Made by a program: the position numbers and the translations under genes. Below the pieces are notes generated by a model, which was not told the origin of the DNA, made no database searches, and saw only the letters and a list, made by a program, of their open reading frames with translations. A DNA stretch of 64,000 nucleotides from Shinella sp. CPCC 101442 (GTDB lineage Bacteria; Pseudomonadota; Alphaproteobacteria; Rhizobiales; Rhizobiaceae), in NCBI RefSeq assembly GCF_024704725.1, contig NZ_JALIQS010000003.1, forward strand, positions 434,001 through 498,000. Reading direction: 5' to 3'. This document shows, piece after piece, positions 17,297 to 25,539 of the stretch (its first letter is position 1; every line of letters starts with the position of its first letter).

Positions 17297-18349
17297 TTAA
17301 AGCTTGACCGTTTGACCGGTTCTGACACTTTCGTCGGCCGCAAGGCAGATCCTCAGCGACTGCACCGCATCGTCCATGTGCCGCGTAAGATCGATGTCTT
17401 CGCGAATGGCCTTCAGAACATAGGCCTGTTCACGGTCGCAGAGTTCCTGGTGGCCGGGTTCGCCGGCCATCTTCAGGTCCTCGTCCGGTGCCAGGAATTT
17501 GCCATCGGCGCCGGTGGCGGCGTTGTGAACGCGGATGACCGCGGTCTTGGTGTGCGTGTCGATATCGTCGGACTTGGCGTTCGGATCCATCACGATGGAG
17601 ACCGAACCGTTCGGCGACATGACGTCCTTCACGAAGAACGCCGTTTCCGAGATCATCGGCCCCCAGGCCGCCTCGTACCAGCCGAGCGAACCATCGTCGA
17701 ACAGCACCTGGAGATGACCGTAATTGTACATGTCCGGCGCAATCTCGTTAGACAGCCGCAGGCCCATGCCGCGCACCTCGACGGGCTTGGCATCGGTGAT
17801 CTGGCACATGACGTCGACATAGTGCACGCCGCAATCGACGATCGGCGGCGTCGTGTTCATCAGCGCCTTGTGGGTCGCCCAGGTCGGCCCGCTCGACTGC
17901 TGGTTCAGGTTCATGCGGAACACGTAGGGACCGCCCAGCTTGCGCGCTTCCTCGATGAGGCGGATCCACGAGGGATGGTGGCGCAGGATATAGCCGACGA
18001 CCAGCTTGCGGCCGTTCGCCTTGGCGCAGGCCACCACCCGTTCGGCGTCGGCGACCGTGGTCGCCAGCGGCTTTTCGAGGAAGACGTGCGAACCGGCTTC
18101 GAGCGCCGCGATCGCATAGTCGGCATGACTGTCCGAATAGGTGCTGATCGAGCAGAGTTCGGGCTTGAATTCGTGGAGAGCATCGAGGAACGACGGGTGG
18201 ATCTCGTAGCCTTCCAGCCCGGCAGGAACCGGAACCTTCGAGCGATTGACGAGGCCGACGATCTCGAAGCCGGGATTTTCGTGATAGGCCAGCGCATGGC
18301 TTCTGCCCATGTTGCCGAGGCCGGCGGAAAGAACGCGAATGGGGGGCAT
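17297..18349 (-). CDS. Gfo/Idh/MocA-family NAD(P)-dependent oxidoreductase
   Basis: 350 residues. The N-terminal Rossmann motif is [14 protein letters not shown], with the family signature EKPLATT around residue 95-100 and a C-terminal mixed domain with [10 protein letters not shown] carrying the expected catalytic-region His. Such enzymes oxidise or epimerise sugars, or in GH109 use NAD to cleave glycosides. I chose ATG 18349; the longer reading frame runs into the permease gene. Its place between permease and ATPase genes implies that it acts on the imported sugar, substrate unknown. Confidence 0.85.
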   Translation of the reverse strand: MPPIRVLSAGLGNMGRSHALAYHENPGFEIVGLVNRSKVPVPAGLEGYEIHPSFLDALHEFKPELCSISTYSDSHADYAIAALEAGSHVFLEKPLATTVADAERVVACAKANGRKLVVGYILRHHPSWIRLIEEARKLGGPYVFRMNLNQQSSGPTWATHKALMNTTPPIVDCGVHYVDVMCQITDAKPVEVRGMGLRLSNEIAPDMYNYGHLQVLFDDGSLGWYEAAWGPMISETAFFVKDVMSPNGSVSIVMDPNAKSDDIDTHTKTAVIRVHNAATGADGKFLAPDEDLKMAGEPGHQELCDREQAYVLKAIREDIDLTRHMDDAVQSLRICLAADESVRTGQTVKL

Positions 18350-18357
18350 GGCTGAAC

Positions 18358-19197
18358 TCACTTGACTGCTCCGGAGGTGATGCCGCGGATCAACTGCCGC
18401 GAGAAGACGAGGTAGAGGACGAGGACGGGGAAGATCGCCAGCGATAGGGCTGCGAGCACCGCGTTCCAGTTGGTGACGAACTGGCCGATGAAGATCTGGG
18501 AGCCCAGCGTCACCGTCTTGGTCGCCTCGCTCGGCGCCAGGATCAGCGGGAACCACAGGTCGTTCCAGATCGGGATCATCGTGAAGACCGCGACGGTCGC
18601 CATGGCCGGGCGCACCAGCGGCAGAACCAGGCGGAAGAAGATCGAGTATTCCGAGAGACCATCGATGCGCCCGGCATTCTTGAGATCGTCGGAGACGGTC
18701 CGCATGAATTCCGAGAGGATGAAGACGGCGAGCGGAATGCCCTGCGCGGTATAGACCAGAACCAGCGCCGTCAGCGTGTTGACGAGGCCCGTCGCCACCA
18801 TGCCCTGAAGGATCGCCACCGTTCCGAGACGGATCGGGATCATGATGCCGATGGCGAGATAGAGACCCATCAGTGTGTTGCCGCGGAAGCGATATTCCGA
18901 CAGCGCGAAGGCGGCCATCGCTCCGAACAGCAGCACCAGCGCGATGGACGCCACCGTGACGATGAAGCTGTTCTGGAAGTAGTTGGCGAAGTCGCCCTGC
19001 CCCAGCACCGTATAGTAGCCGACGAGATCGAAGGTCTTCGGGCTCGGCAGCTGCATCGGGTTGCGGAAGATCGCGTTACGATCCTTCATCGAGTTGATGA
19101 TCGTCAGGAACACCGGGAAGACCGAGATGATCGCGTAGCTGATCAGCGCCAGGTGAACGAGCGACGTGCGGGTGAGAGACGTGCGTGCTTTAGACAT
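18358..19197 (-). CDS. sugar ABC transporter permease, MalG type
   Basis: 279 residues and six predicted membrane helices. The EAA-like cytoplasmic loop is LKNAGRIDGLSEYSIFFRLVLPLVRPA. It pairs with the upstream MalF-type permease, 15 bases away. Type I carbohydrate importer family CUT1 by length and motif. Confidence 0.9.
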   Translation of the reverse strand: MSKARTSLTRTSLVHLALISYAIISVFPVFLTIINSMKDRNAIFRNPMQLPSPKTFDLVGYYTVLGQGDFANYFQNSFIVTVASIALVLLFGAMAAFALSEYRFRGNTLMGLYLAIGIMIPIRLGTVAILQGMVATGLVNTLTALVLVYTAQGIPLAVFILSEFMRTVSDDLKNAGRIDGLSEYSIFFRLVLPLVRPAMATVAVFTMIPIWNDLWFPLILAPSEATKTVTLGSQIFIGQFVTNWNAVLAALSLAIFPVLVLYLVFSRQLIRGITSGAVK

Positions 19198-19212
19198 ACC
19201 CTGCCCTCCCGA

Positions 19213-20166
19213 TCAGAACTGGTAGCGACGCATGCGCCGCTGGATGACGAAGAGATAAAGCGAGACGCCGGCGAGGATGATGAGGAACATGACCGTTGCG
19301 ATCGTCGCGCCCATCGAGCGGTCGCCGAGCTGGAGCTGGAAACCGAAGAAGGTGCGGTAAAGCAGCGTGCCGAGAATGTCCGTCGAACCGTCAGGTCCGG
19401 CCAGCGCGCCCTGCACGGTATAGACCAGGTCGAAGGCGTTGAAGTTGCCGACGAAGGTCAGGATCGAGATGATGCCGATGGCAGGCAGGATCAGCGGCAG
19501 CTTGATCTTGAAGAACTGGCTCCAGCCGGTGATGCCGTCGCACTCGGCCGCCTCGATGACTTCTTCGGGAATATTGAGGAGGGCTGCATAGATCAGCATC
19601 ATCGGGATGCCGACATACTGCCAGACCGAGATCAGCGAAACCGCGATGAGGGCCGAGTTCGGCCGGCCGAGCCAGGGCGCGAACAGCGATTTCAGACCGA
19701 CGACATCCAGCAGGAAGGGCGACACGCCCCAGATCGGCGACAGGATCAGCTTCCAGATGAAACCGACGATCACGAAGGAAAGCAGCGTCGGCAGGAAGAT
19801 CGCGGTGCGATAGAACGAGGCGAAGCGCAGCTTCGGCAGCGACAGCATGGCGGCAAGCGCCACACCCATCGGGTTCTGCACCAGCATGTGGATCGCGAAG
19901 AAGACGAAGTTGTTCTTCAGCGCGTTCCAGAAGTCATGCGCCCAGCGCTCATCGCCGAACAGAACCTTGAAATTGGCGAGGCCCACGAAGGTCGACTGGC
20001 CGTCCACGGTGTTGAACAGCGAAAGGCGCAACGTTTCGATGAGCGGCAGGATCATGACCGCCGAATAGACGATGAAAGCCGGCAGCAGGAAAACGACGAT
20101 ATGCCAGCGCGTCGGGCGCTTGATGATCGGTCCTGTTGCATCATGGGTAGAAGGTGTGTCGCTCAT
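19213..20166 (-). CDS. sugar ABC transporter permease, MalF type
   Basis: 317 residues with six predicted helices after a short cytoplasmic N-terminus. The EAA loop is visible around IEAAECDGITGWSQFFKIKLP. ATG 20166 is preceded by AGGCAGGG; a longer frame to 20241 lacks support. It follows the binding-protein gene after a 286-base gap containing hairpins, a common arrangement that lets the binding protein be made in excess. Confidence 0.9.
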   Translation of the reverse strand: MSDTPSTHDATGPIIKRPTRWHIVVFLLPAFIVYSAVMILPLIETLRLSLFNTVDGQSTFVGLANFKVLFGDERWAHDFWNALKNNFVFFAIHMLVQNPMGVALAAMLSLPKLRFASFYRTAIFLPTLLSFVIVGFIWKLILSPIWGVSPFLLDVVGLKSLFAPWLGRPNSALIAVSLISVWQYVGIPMMLIYAALLNIPEEVIEAAECDGITGWSQFFKIKLPLILPAIGIISILTFVGNFNAFDLVYTVQGALAGPDGSTDILGTLLYRTFFGFQLQLGDRSMGATIATVMFLIILAGVSLYLFVIQRRMRRYQF

Positions 20167-20374
20167 GGCCCTGCCTGCCCCTCCGTTTGTTGTCGTTAAA
20201 TCCGCATACGCGAACGCCCTGCGCGGCAGCGTGAGCCGCACATGACAAGTTCAGCATACACATTAGTGACGGGGCCGCGCCCCGAATTTGCCCTTCGGCA
20301 CCCTCTGTCCACCGGGACCGGGAGGGGTATGGCAGGCGCCTGATCGTTCGAGCCGCGCCGCCCAAGGTTCCTCC

Positions 20375-20421
20375 CCCCGAATTTTACGGGGAGAGGACCG
20401 GAGCGGGACGACGCCCGCTCC
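20375..20421 (-). terminator. hairpins between binding-protein and permease genes (attenuator or mRNA stabiliser)
   Basis: GGAGCGGG (20400-20407) pairs with CCCGCTCC (20414-20421). A second stem is CCCCG (20375-20379) with CGGGG (20387-20391). They lie just after the binding-protein stop on the minus strand, with no T-run. Likely effect: partial termination or 3'-end protection. The rest of the 20167-20452 gap holds no gene that I can support. Confidence 0.5.
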
Positions 20422-20452
20422 TCAAGCAGAGTTCAGCAGCCGGAAACCGGGC

Positions 20453-21712
20453 TTACTTGACCGGCTTGAACCAGCTGTCGAGGCCCTTCTGGAGCTTCTC
20501 GGCGGCCTGTTCAGGCGTTTCCGTGCCGTTGATGACGTTGGCCGATGCCGTCCAGGTCTCGTTTTCGAGGTTCGGCGTGCCGCGCGACAGAATCTGGTAG
20601 GTCGAGCGGATCGTCGGCTTGCACTTTTCACGCCAGGAAACGAATTCCTGCGCCAGCGGATCGGCCATCTTCACGGCCGTCGAGTTCAGGCTGAAGAAGC
20701 CCGGCAGCGAGTTGGCGTAGATGTCAGCGAATTCCGGCGAGGACACGAAGGACAGGAATTTCTTGGCAGCTTCCTGGTTTGCGCCCTTTGCGTTCAGACC
20801 AACGCCGATGTCGTTGTGGTCGGAGATGTAGCAGGTGTCGCCGGCATTCTTAACCGGAGGCGGGAAGGCGCCCATCTTGAACTGGGCCTGCGTGTTGAAC
20901 AGGCCGATTTCCCACGAGCCGGCCGGGTAGATGGCAGCGCGGCCGAGCGTGAAGAGGTTCTGGCTGTCCGGATAGGTCTGGGCTTCGAAACCGTCGCCGA
21001 GATAATCCTTCCACTTGGCGAGAACGCGGTAGGGCTCGACCCAGGCGTCGTCGGTCAGCTTCTGTTCGCCCTTGATGAGGGCTGCGCGGCCTTCCTCACC
21101 CTTCCAGTAGGTCGGGCCGATATTCTGGTAGCCCATGGTGGCGGCTTCCCAGAGATCCTTCGTACCCATGGCCATCGGGATGTAGCTGCCTTCGGCCTTG
21201 ATCTTTTCGAGGGCGGCGAAGAATTCGGCTTCCGTCGTCGGAACAGAGATGCCGAGCGTGTCGAAGGCATCCTTGTTGTAGATGAAGCCGTGGATGACCG
21301 AAGCCATCGGCACGCAGAACGCCGTTGCACCATCGTCCGTCGTCCAGGCGGACTTGGCGACCGGCGAGAAGTTCTCCATGCCCGGCAGATCGTTCAGGCT
21401 GGCCAGGTGGCCCTTCTTGAAGAGCTCCAGCGAAGCGTCGAACGGGCGGCAGGTGATGAGGTCACCGGCCGAACCGGCGTCCAGCTTGGCGTTCAGCGCA
21501 GCGTTGTATTCGGTCGGCGCGGTCGGTGCGAAGACGACCTTGATACCAGGGTTCTTGGCTTCGAAGGCCGGAATGATCTTTTCCTGCCAGATGGCGAGGT
21601 CGTCGTTGCGCCAGCTTTCGACGGTCAGCGTGACGTCGGCAGCCTGGGCAAACCCGGCCGTGCCGAGGATGCTGGTCGCAAGGAGCAGACCCTTGATTGC
21701 GTTGCGTGTCAT
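20453..21712 (-). CDS. sugar-binding periplasmic protein of ABC importer
   Basis: 419 residues with a Sec signal peptide cleaved near AGFAQA-AD (residues 24-26), then VTLTVESWRNDDLAIWQEKIIPAFEAKNP-type start of family 1 extracellular solute-binding proteins. Two Cys pairs are plausible (C in ITCRP, FCVP, DTCYI, EKCKP). It lies directly downstream of murQ (44 bases), so the ligand may be an amino sugar or a peptidoglycan-derived sugar (MurNAc or GlcNAc-MurNAc), an inference from context. Confidence 0.88.
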   Translation of the reverse strand: MTRNAIKGLLLATSILGTAGFAQAADVTLTVESWRNDDLAIWQEKIIPAFEAKNPGIKVVFAPTAPTEYNAALNAKLDAGSAGDLITCRPFDASLELFKKGHLASLNDLPGMENFSPVAKSAWTTDDGATAFCVPMASVIHGFIYNKDAFDTLGISVPTTEAEFFAALEKIKAEGSYIPMAMGTKDLWEAATMGYQNIGPTYWKGEEGRAALIKGEQKLTDDAWVEPYRVLAKWKDYLGDGFEAQTYPDSQNLFTLGRAAIYPAGSWEIGLFNTQAQFKMGAFPPPVKNAGDTCYISDHNDIGVGLNAKGANQEAAKKFLSFVSSPEFADIYANSLPGFFSLNSTAVKMADPLAQEFVSWREKCKPTIRSTYQILSRGTPNLENETWTASANVINGTETPEQAAEKLQKGLDSWFKPVK

Positions 21713-21756
21713 TGCATTCTCCCCTTTTATGCGCCGTAGCGCGTTTTGAGACTTGA

Positions 21757-22650
21757 TTATCCGAGAGCCTTGAGGGCGCGCCGGAGGCTTTGCCCCGACC
21801 GATCCAGCGCCGCCTTCGCGGCACCGGCATCCTGAACCCCCGCAGCCAGCAGCACGGCTTCCTTGACCGAGCCTTCGGAGCGCGTGAGAAGGCGTTCCGC
21901 CTCGTCCAGCCCGACACCGGAAATGTCGGAGACGATGCGGCAGGCACGCCCTTTCAATTTAATATTGTCAGCCTTGAGATTGACCATGTGGCCGTCATGC
22001 ACATGGCCGAGCAGGATGCCGACCAGCGTGGAAAACATGTTGAAGGCGATTTTCTGCGCCGTGCCGGCCCCCATGCGCGTCGAGCCGGAAATGACCTCCG
22101 GCGGCGTCTGCAGGAGGATCGAGACATCGGCACCGTCGAACAGCGCGGCACCCGGATTGTTGGCCATCGCCACAACCTGCGCACCCTTCTCTTTCGCATA
22201 GGCCGCGATGGCCAGCGCGTAGGGCGTGCTGCCGCTCGCCGAGACGGCGATCACACAATCATTGGCGGCGATTTTCGCCGCTTCGGCATCGCCGACGGCG
22301 AGCGCGCGGTCATCCTCATAGCCGCCGGCAAGATCTTCCAGGCTTGCGGCGCCGCCGGCAAGCAGGATGACGATGCGGTCGCGGGAAATACCATAGGTAC
22401 CGGGAAGTTCGAGGGCATCGGCCATGGCCATCAGGCCGGAGCTGCCGGCACCGACATAGACGAGGCGGCCGCCGGAAAGCAGCGCCTCAGCGGCAAGACG
22501 GGCGGCGGCGGCGATATCGGCAAGCGCGCCGTCGACAACGGCGGCCGCGGCCTTCTGGCCATCCGCGAGCACTTTCAACGCGTCGACAGGCTGACATTCG
22601 TCCAGCCCTCTCGCCTGATCGTGCCTGCCTTCTGTCCTGCCTGCAGCCAT
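21757..22650 (-). CDS. murQ: N-acetylmuramic acid 6-phosphate etherase
   Basis: 297 residues, the same length class as known MurQ. It cleaves the D-lactyl ether of MurNAc-6-phosphate to give GlcNAc-6-phosphate and D-lactate in the cytoplasm. The SIS phosphosugar domain shows GGRLVYVGAGSSGLMAMADALELPGTYG, with the acidic residue in the ALELPGTYG segment, then SASGSTPYALA and SGSTRMGAGTAQK. A C-terminal UBA-like helical segment (GLDEAERLLTRSEGSVKEAVL) is also typical. ATG 22650 has AGAGGAGAA upstream. It is first gene of the importer operon and divergent from the kinase operon. Confidence 0.93.
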   Translation of the reverse strand: MAAGRTEGRHDQARGLDECQPVDALKVLADGQKAAAAVVDGALADIAAAARLAAEALLSGGRLVYVGAGSSGLMAMADALELPGTYGISRDRIVILLAGGAASLEDLAGGYEDDRALAVGDAEAAKIAANDCVIAVSASGSTPYALAIAAYAKEKGAQVVAMANNPGAALFDGADVSILLQTPPEVISGSTRMGAGTAQKIAFNMFSTLVGILLGHVHDGHMVNLKADNIKLKGRACRIVSDISGVGLDEAERLLTRSEGSVKEAVLLAAGVQDAGAAKAALDRSGQSLRRALKALG

Positions 22651-22676
22651 CGTTCGTTCTCCTCTGGCCCAAATTA

Positions 22677-22692
22677 ATGCCAAAAAAATACC
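22677..22692 (-). promoter_or_regulatory. mirrored operator/promoter element, murQ side
   Basis: On the minus strand the sequence reads GGTATTTTTTTGGCAT, 26 bases before the murQ start. It matches 15 of 16 bases of the element at 22812-22827, which points at the divergent kinase operon. Mirror placement before both start codons suggests a shared regulator, most simply the GntR/HutC protein encoded at 23732. Confidence 0.55.
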
Positions 22693-22787
22693 AATTGTCC
22701 ATAGGAAATTAATTTTTGAGACCACTTTTTTGCAATCAAATATTTTTATCGTTCAAAATCAACAATTTGTTGAAAAGCTCATGTTCG

Positions 22788-22827
22788 ATACCACCATACC
22801 CCTTGGTTAATGGTATTTTTTTGGTAT
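22788..22827 (+). promoter_or_regulatory. mirrored operator/promoter element and half-site cluster, kinase side
   Basis: GGTATTTTTTTGGTAT (22812-22827) ends 20 bases before the kinase ATG and contains two GGTAT half-sites 11 bp apart. Two inverted half-sites ATACC lie at 22788-22792 and 22796-22800. The whole 22651-22847 divergent region is strikingly AT-rich compared with its surroundings. Confidence 0.5.
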
Positions 22828-22847
22828 CGTTGTGCTCGGAGGTGCCC

Positions 22848-23735
22848 ATGACAGATTACATTCTCGGTATCGACGGTGGGGGGACGAGCTGCCGCGCGGC
22901 AGTCGCGAGGCCCGACGGCATCATTATGGGTCGCGGCAAGAGCGGGGCGGCCAATATCCTGACCGACCCCAACAATGCGATCATCTCCATTACGGAAGCG
23001 GCCAAGGCCGCCTATCGCGACGCGGGGCTCGACGAGGCCGGCGTCAACAACGCCTCCGCCTTTCTCGGCCTTGCCGGCACCAATGTCGGCGATCTCACCC
23101 GCTACGTGCATGATCGCCTGCCGTTCCGCCACACGGCCATCGACTCGGACGGCCTGATCGCCCTGCAGGGTGCTATCGGCGACGAGGACGGCGCGGTCGC
23201 GATCCTCGGCACCGGTTCAATCTATATGGGGCGCAAGGACGGTACGGTCCGCTATATCGGCGGCTGGGGCTTTACCGTCGGCGATCTGGGCGGCGGCGCG
23301 CGGCTCGGCCACGCCCTGCTCCAGGAAGCGTTGCTCGCGCACGACGGCGTGCATCCGCGTTCCCCGGTCACCGACGCCATCATAGAAGAGTTCAAACACG
23401 ATCCACGCGGCATCGTCGAATTCGCCCGCCTTTCCAAGCCCGGTGATTTCGGGCGCTTCGCACCGCTGCTGTTCGATCATGCGCGGCAGGGCGATGCGCA
23501 GGCGATCGCCATCGTCAAGGCGGGTGCGGCTACGGTCAACGAATCCCTCGACGCCATCATGATGCTGGCCGGCGCGCCCCGCCTCTGCCTGCTCGGTGGA
23601 CTGGCGCCGCTTTATCCGGATTGGCTTTCGGAAAAGCACCGCACGATCCTGGTCGAATCCCAGGCGGACGCACTGACCGGCGCTGTGGCATTGGCCGCAA
23701 AGGGCTACCGGGAACGCACGGGAGCTGCCGCATGA
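22848..23735 (+). CDS. BadF/BadG/BcrA-family amino-sugar kinase (GlcNAc or MurNAc/GlcNAc kinase)
   Basis: 295 residues. The ATPase fold shows phosphate-1 motif GIDGGGTSCRAAV (7-19), a central AILGTGSIYMG and GGWGFTVGDLGGGARLG, and adenosine motif LLGGLAP. The family includes eukaryotic-type GlcNAc kinase and clostridial MurK, which phosphorylates both MurNAc and GlcNAc at O6. ATG 22848 has GGAGG 7 bases upstream. Divergence from murQ makes a MurK-like dual activity attractive, since a non-PTS route must make MurNAc-6-phosphate inside the cell. Confidence 0.82.
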   Translation: MTDYILGIDGGGTSCRAAVARPDGIIMGRGKSGAANILTDPNNAIISITEAAKAAYRDAGLDEAGVNNASAFLGLAGTNVGDLTRYVHDRLPFRHTAIDSDGLIALQGAIGDEDGAVAILGTGSIYMGRKDGTVRYIGGWGFTVGDLGGGARLGHALLQEALLAHDGVHPRSPVTDAIIEEFKHDPRGIVEFARLSKPGDFGRFAPLLFDHARQGDAQAIAIVKAGAATVNESLDAIMMLAGAPRLCLLGGLAPLYPDWLSEKHRTILVESQADALTGAVALAAKGYRERTGAAA

Positions 23736-24496
23736 GCGCGCCCCTTGCCACGATCCTCACCCCGGAAAGCCTTCAATCCGGCGTGCCGGGCCCGCTTTAT
23801 CTGAAACTGCGCCAGACGCTGGAAGAGGCGATCACCTCGGGCAAGCTGAACTACGGCGACGCCTTGCCCGCCGAGCGCGACCTGGCCGACCACGCCCATG
23901 TCAGCCGCGTCACCGTGCGCAAGGCCGTCGACGATCTCGTCAAGGACGGCCTGCTGATCCGCCGCCATGGTTCCGGCACCTTCGTGGCAAAACCGGTTTC
24001 CAAGGTGCAGCAGTCGCTGTCCCGCCTCACCTCGTTCACCGAGGACATGGCGCGGCGTGGCCTCACGACCCGTGCGGAATGGCTCGATCGCGGCCTGTTC
24101 CACCCCTCGCCGGACGAGATGATGATGCTCGGCCTGCCCGCCGATGCGCTGGTCGCCCGGCTCGGACGCCTGCGCGTGGCCGACGACATGCCGCTCGCCA
24201 TCGAGCGCGCCTGCATCTCCTCAGAATTCCTGCCCGACCCCATGCAGGTCCAGGGTTCGCTCTACGCCGCCCTGGAAAAGCACGGTTGCCGGCCGGTGCG
24301 CGCCGTGCAGCGCATCTCCGCCTACAACATGAAGGATCCGGACGCCTCGGTGCTCGGCGTTCCCCCGGGCTCGGCCGGGCTTTCCATCGAGCGTGTTTCC
24401 TATCTTCGCACCGGCCGGGTGGTCGAATTCACCCGCTCCATCTATCGCGGCGACGCCTATGATTTCGTCGCCGAACTGACGCTGTCCGAGACGTGA
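23732..24496 (+). CDS. GntR-family regulator, HutC subfamily (NagR-like)
   Basis: 254 residues. The N-terminal winged helix includes ALPAERDLADHAHVSRVTVRKAV and GLLIRRHGSGTFVAKP; from about residue 95 a UTRA effector domain follows (SRLTSFTEDMARRG, then LRVADDMPLAIERACIS). HutC-type UTRA domains often sense phosphosugars such as GlcN6P or GlcNAc6P. It starts in an ATGA overlap with the kinase gene. It probably controls the murQ/kinase divergent promoters, including its own expression. Confidence 0.9.
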   Translation: MSAPLATILTPESLQSGVPGPLYLKLRQTLEEAITSGKLNYGDALPAERDLADHAHVSRVTVRKAVDDLVKDGLLIRRHGSGTFVAKPVSKVQQSLSRLTSFTEDMARRGLTTRAEWLDRGLFHPSPDEMMMLGLPADALVARLGRLRVADDMPLAIERACISSEFLPDPMQVQGSLYAALEKHGCRPVRAVQRISAYNMKDPDASVLGVPPGSAGLSIERVSYLRTGRVVEFTRSIYRGDAYDFVAELTLSET

Positions 24497-24516
24497 CCAA
24501 CCGCAAAGGTACTTCC

Positions 24517-25539
24517 ATGCAGACCAACATGCGCCGAGAGATCAACGAAATCCCCGAGGCGGCGGCCCGCGTCCTGGCAAATGCAGCAGGCTCCATCACG
24601 GCTGCCGGCAAGGCGCTGCGCGAGCGTGACCCACAGTTCTTCGTAACGGTCGCGCGCGGCTCGTCCGACCACGCGGCCCTCTTCCTGAAATATGCGATCG
24701 AGCTGACCGCCGGCCGGCCCGTAGCCTCGCTCGGGCCATCCCTCGCCTCGATCTACGGCGCCAGGCTGAAGCTCGCGGGCGGTGCGGCCATCGCCATCTC
24801 CCAGTCCGGCAAGAGCCCCGACATCGTCGCCATGGCCGACGGCGCGACGAAGGGCGGCGCAATCTCGATTGCGCTCACCAACACGCTGCCCTCGCCGCTC
24901 GCCGACGCCTGCTCCCACTCGCTCGATCTCTCGGCCGGTCCGGAGCTCAGCGTCGCCGCCACGAAATCCTATGTGAACTCCATCGTCGCCGGCCTTGCCG
25001 TGCTCGCCGAATGGACCGGAGACACCGACCTCGACCGCGCCGTGAAGGGCCTGCCCGAACAATTCGCCAAGGCTGTCGCGCTCGACTGGTCGGATCTGGC
25101 CGGCGACCTCAAGGATGCCCAGTCGCTCTACGTGCTCGGTCGCGGCCCCGGCCTTGCAATCGCCAGCGAAGCCGCGCTGAAGTTCAAGGAAACCTCCGGC
25201 ATGCACGCCGAGGCCTATTCCTCCGCCGAAGTGCTGCACGGCCCGGTCGCCCTCGTCGGCCCGTCCTTCCCGGTCATTGCGCTCGCCGCCCGCGACGCGG
25301 CGGAAGCCTCCGTCACCGGCATGGCCGACAGTCTCGCCGACCGCGGTGCCTATGCCTGCGTCACCGCCGCCGGCGGCAAGAGCGCGCGCAAACTGCCCTT
25401 CGTCGCGACCGGCCATCCGATCACCGATGCGCTGGCACTCATCGTGCCGTTCTATGGCTTCGTCGAAGCCTGGTCGCGCGGCAAGGGTCTCGATCCCGAC
25501 AAGCCGGTCAACCTCAAGAAAGTGACGGAAACCCGATGA
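24517..25539 (+). CDS. SIS-domain glucosamine-6-phosphate deaminase (NagB-II type; GlmS isomerase-domain homologue)
   Basis: About 340 residues with two SIS domains: TVARGSSDHAALFLKYAIE and AISQSGKSPDIVAMADGATKGGA in the first, YVLGRGPGLAIASEAALKFKET and SAEVLHGP in the second. This is the isomerase half of GlmS without the glutaminase domain, as in NagB-II/AgaS enzymes that convert GlcN6P to fructose-6-phosphate plus ammonia. ATG 24517 has AAGG upstream; GTG 24493 in a GTGA overlap is an alternative start adding 8 residues. Confidence 0.85.
   Translation: MQTNMRREINEIPEAAARVLANAAGSITAAGKALRERDPQFFVTVARGSSDHAALFLKYAIELTAGRPVASLGPSLASIYGARLKLAGGAAIAISQSGKSPDIVAMADGATKGGAISIALTNTLPSPLADACSHSLDLSAGPELSVAATKSYVNSIVAGLAVLAEWTGDTDLDRAVKGLPEQFAKAVALDWSDLAGDLKDAQSLYVLGRGPGLAIASEAALKFKETSGMHAEAYSSAEVLHGPVALVGPSFPVIALAARDAAEASVTGMADSLADRGAYACVTAAGGKSARKLPFVATGHPITDALALIVPFYGFVEAWSRGKGLDPDKPVNLKKVTETR

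Noticed and set aside
17297-18556. Longer 419-residue version of the Gfo/Idh/MocA oxidoreductase
   Set aside because: The extra N-terminal 69 residues overlap the permease gene in another frame and precede the Rossmann motif start; ATG 18349 fits the family.
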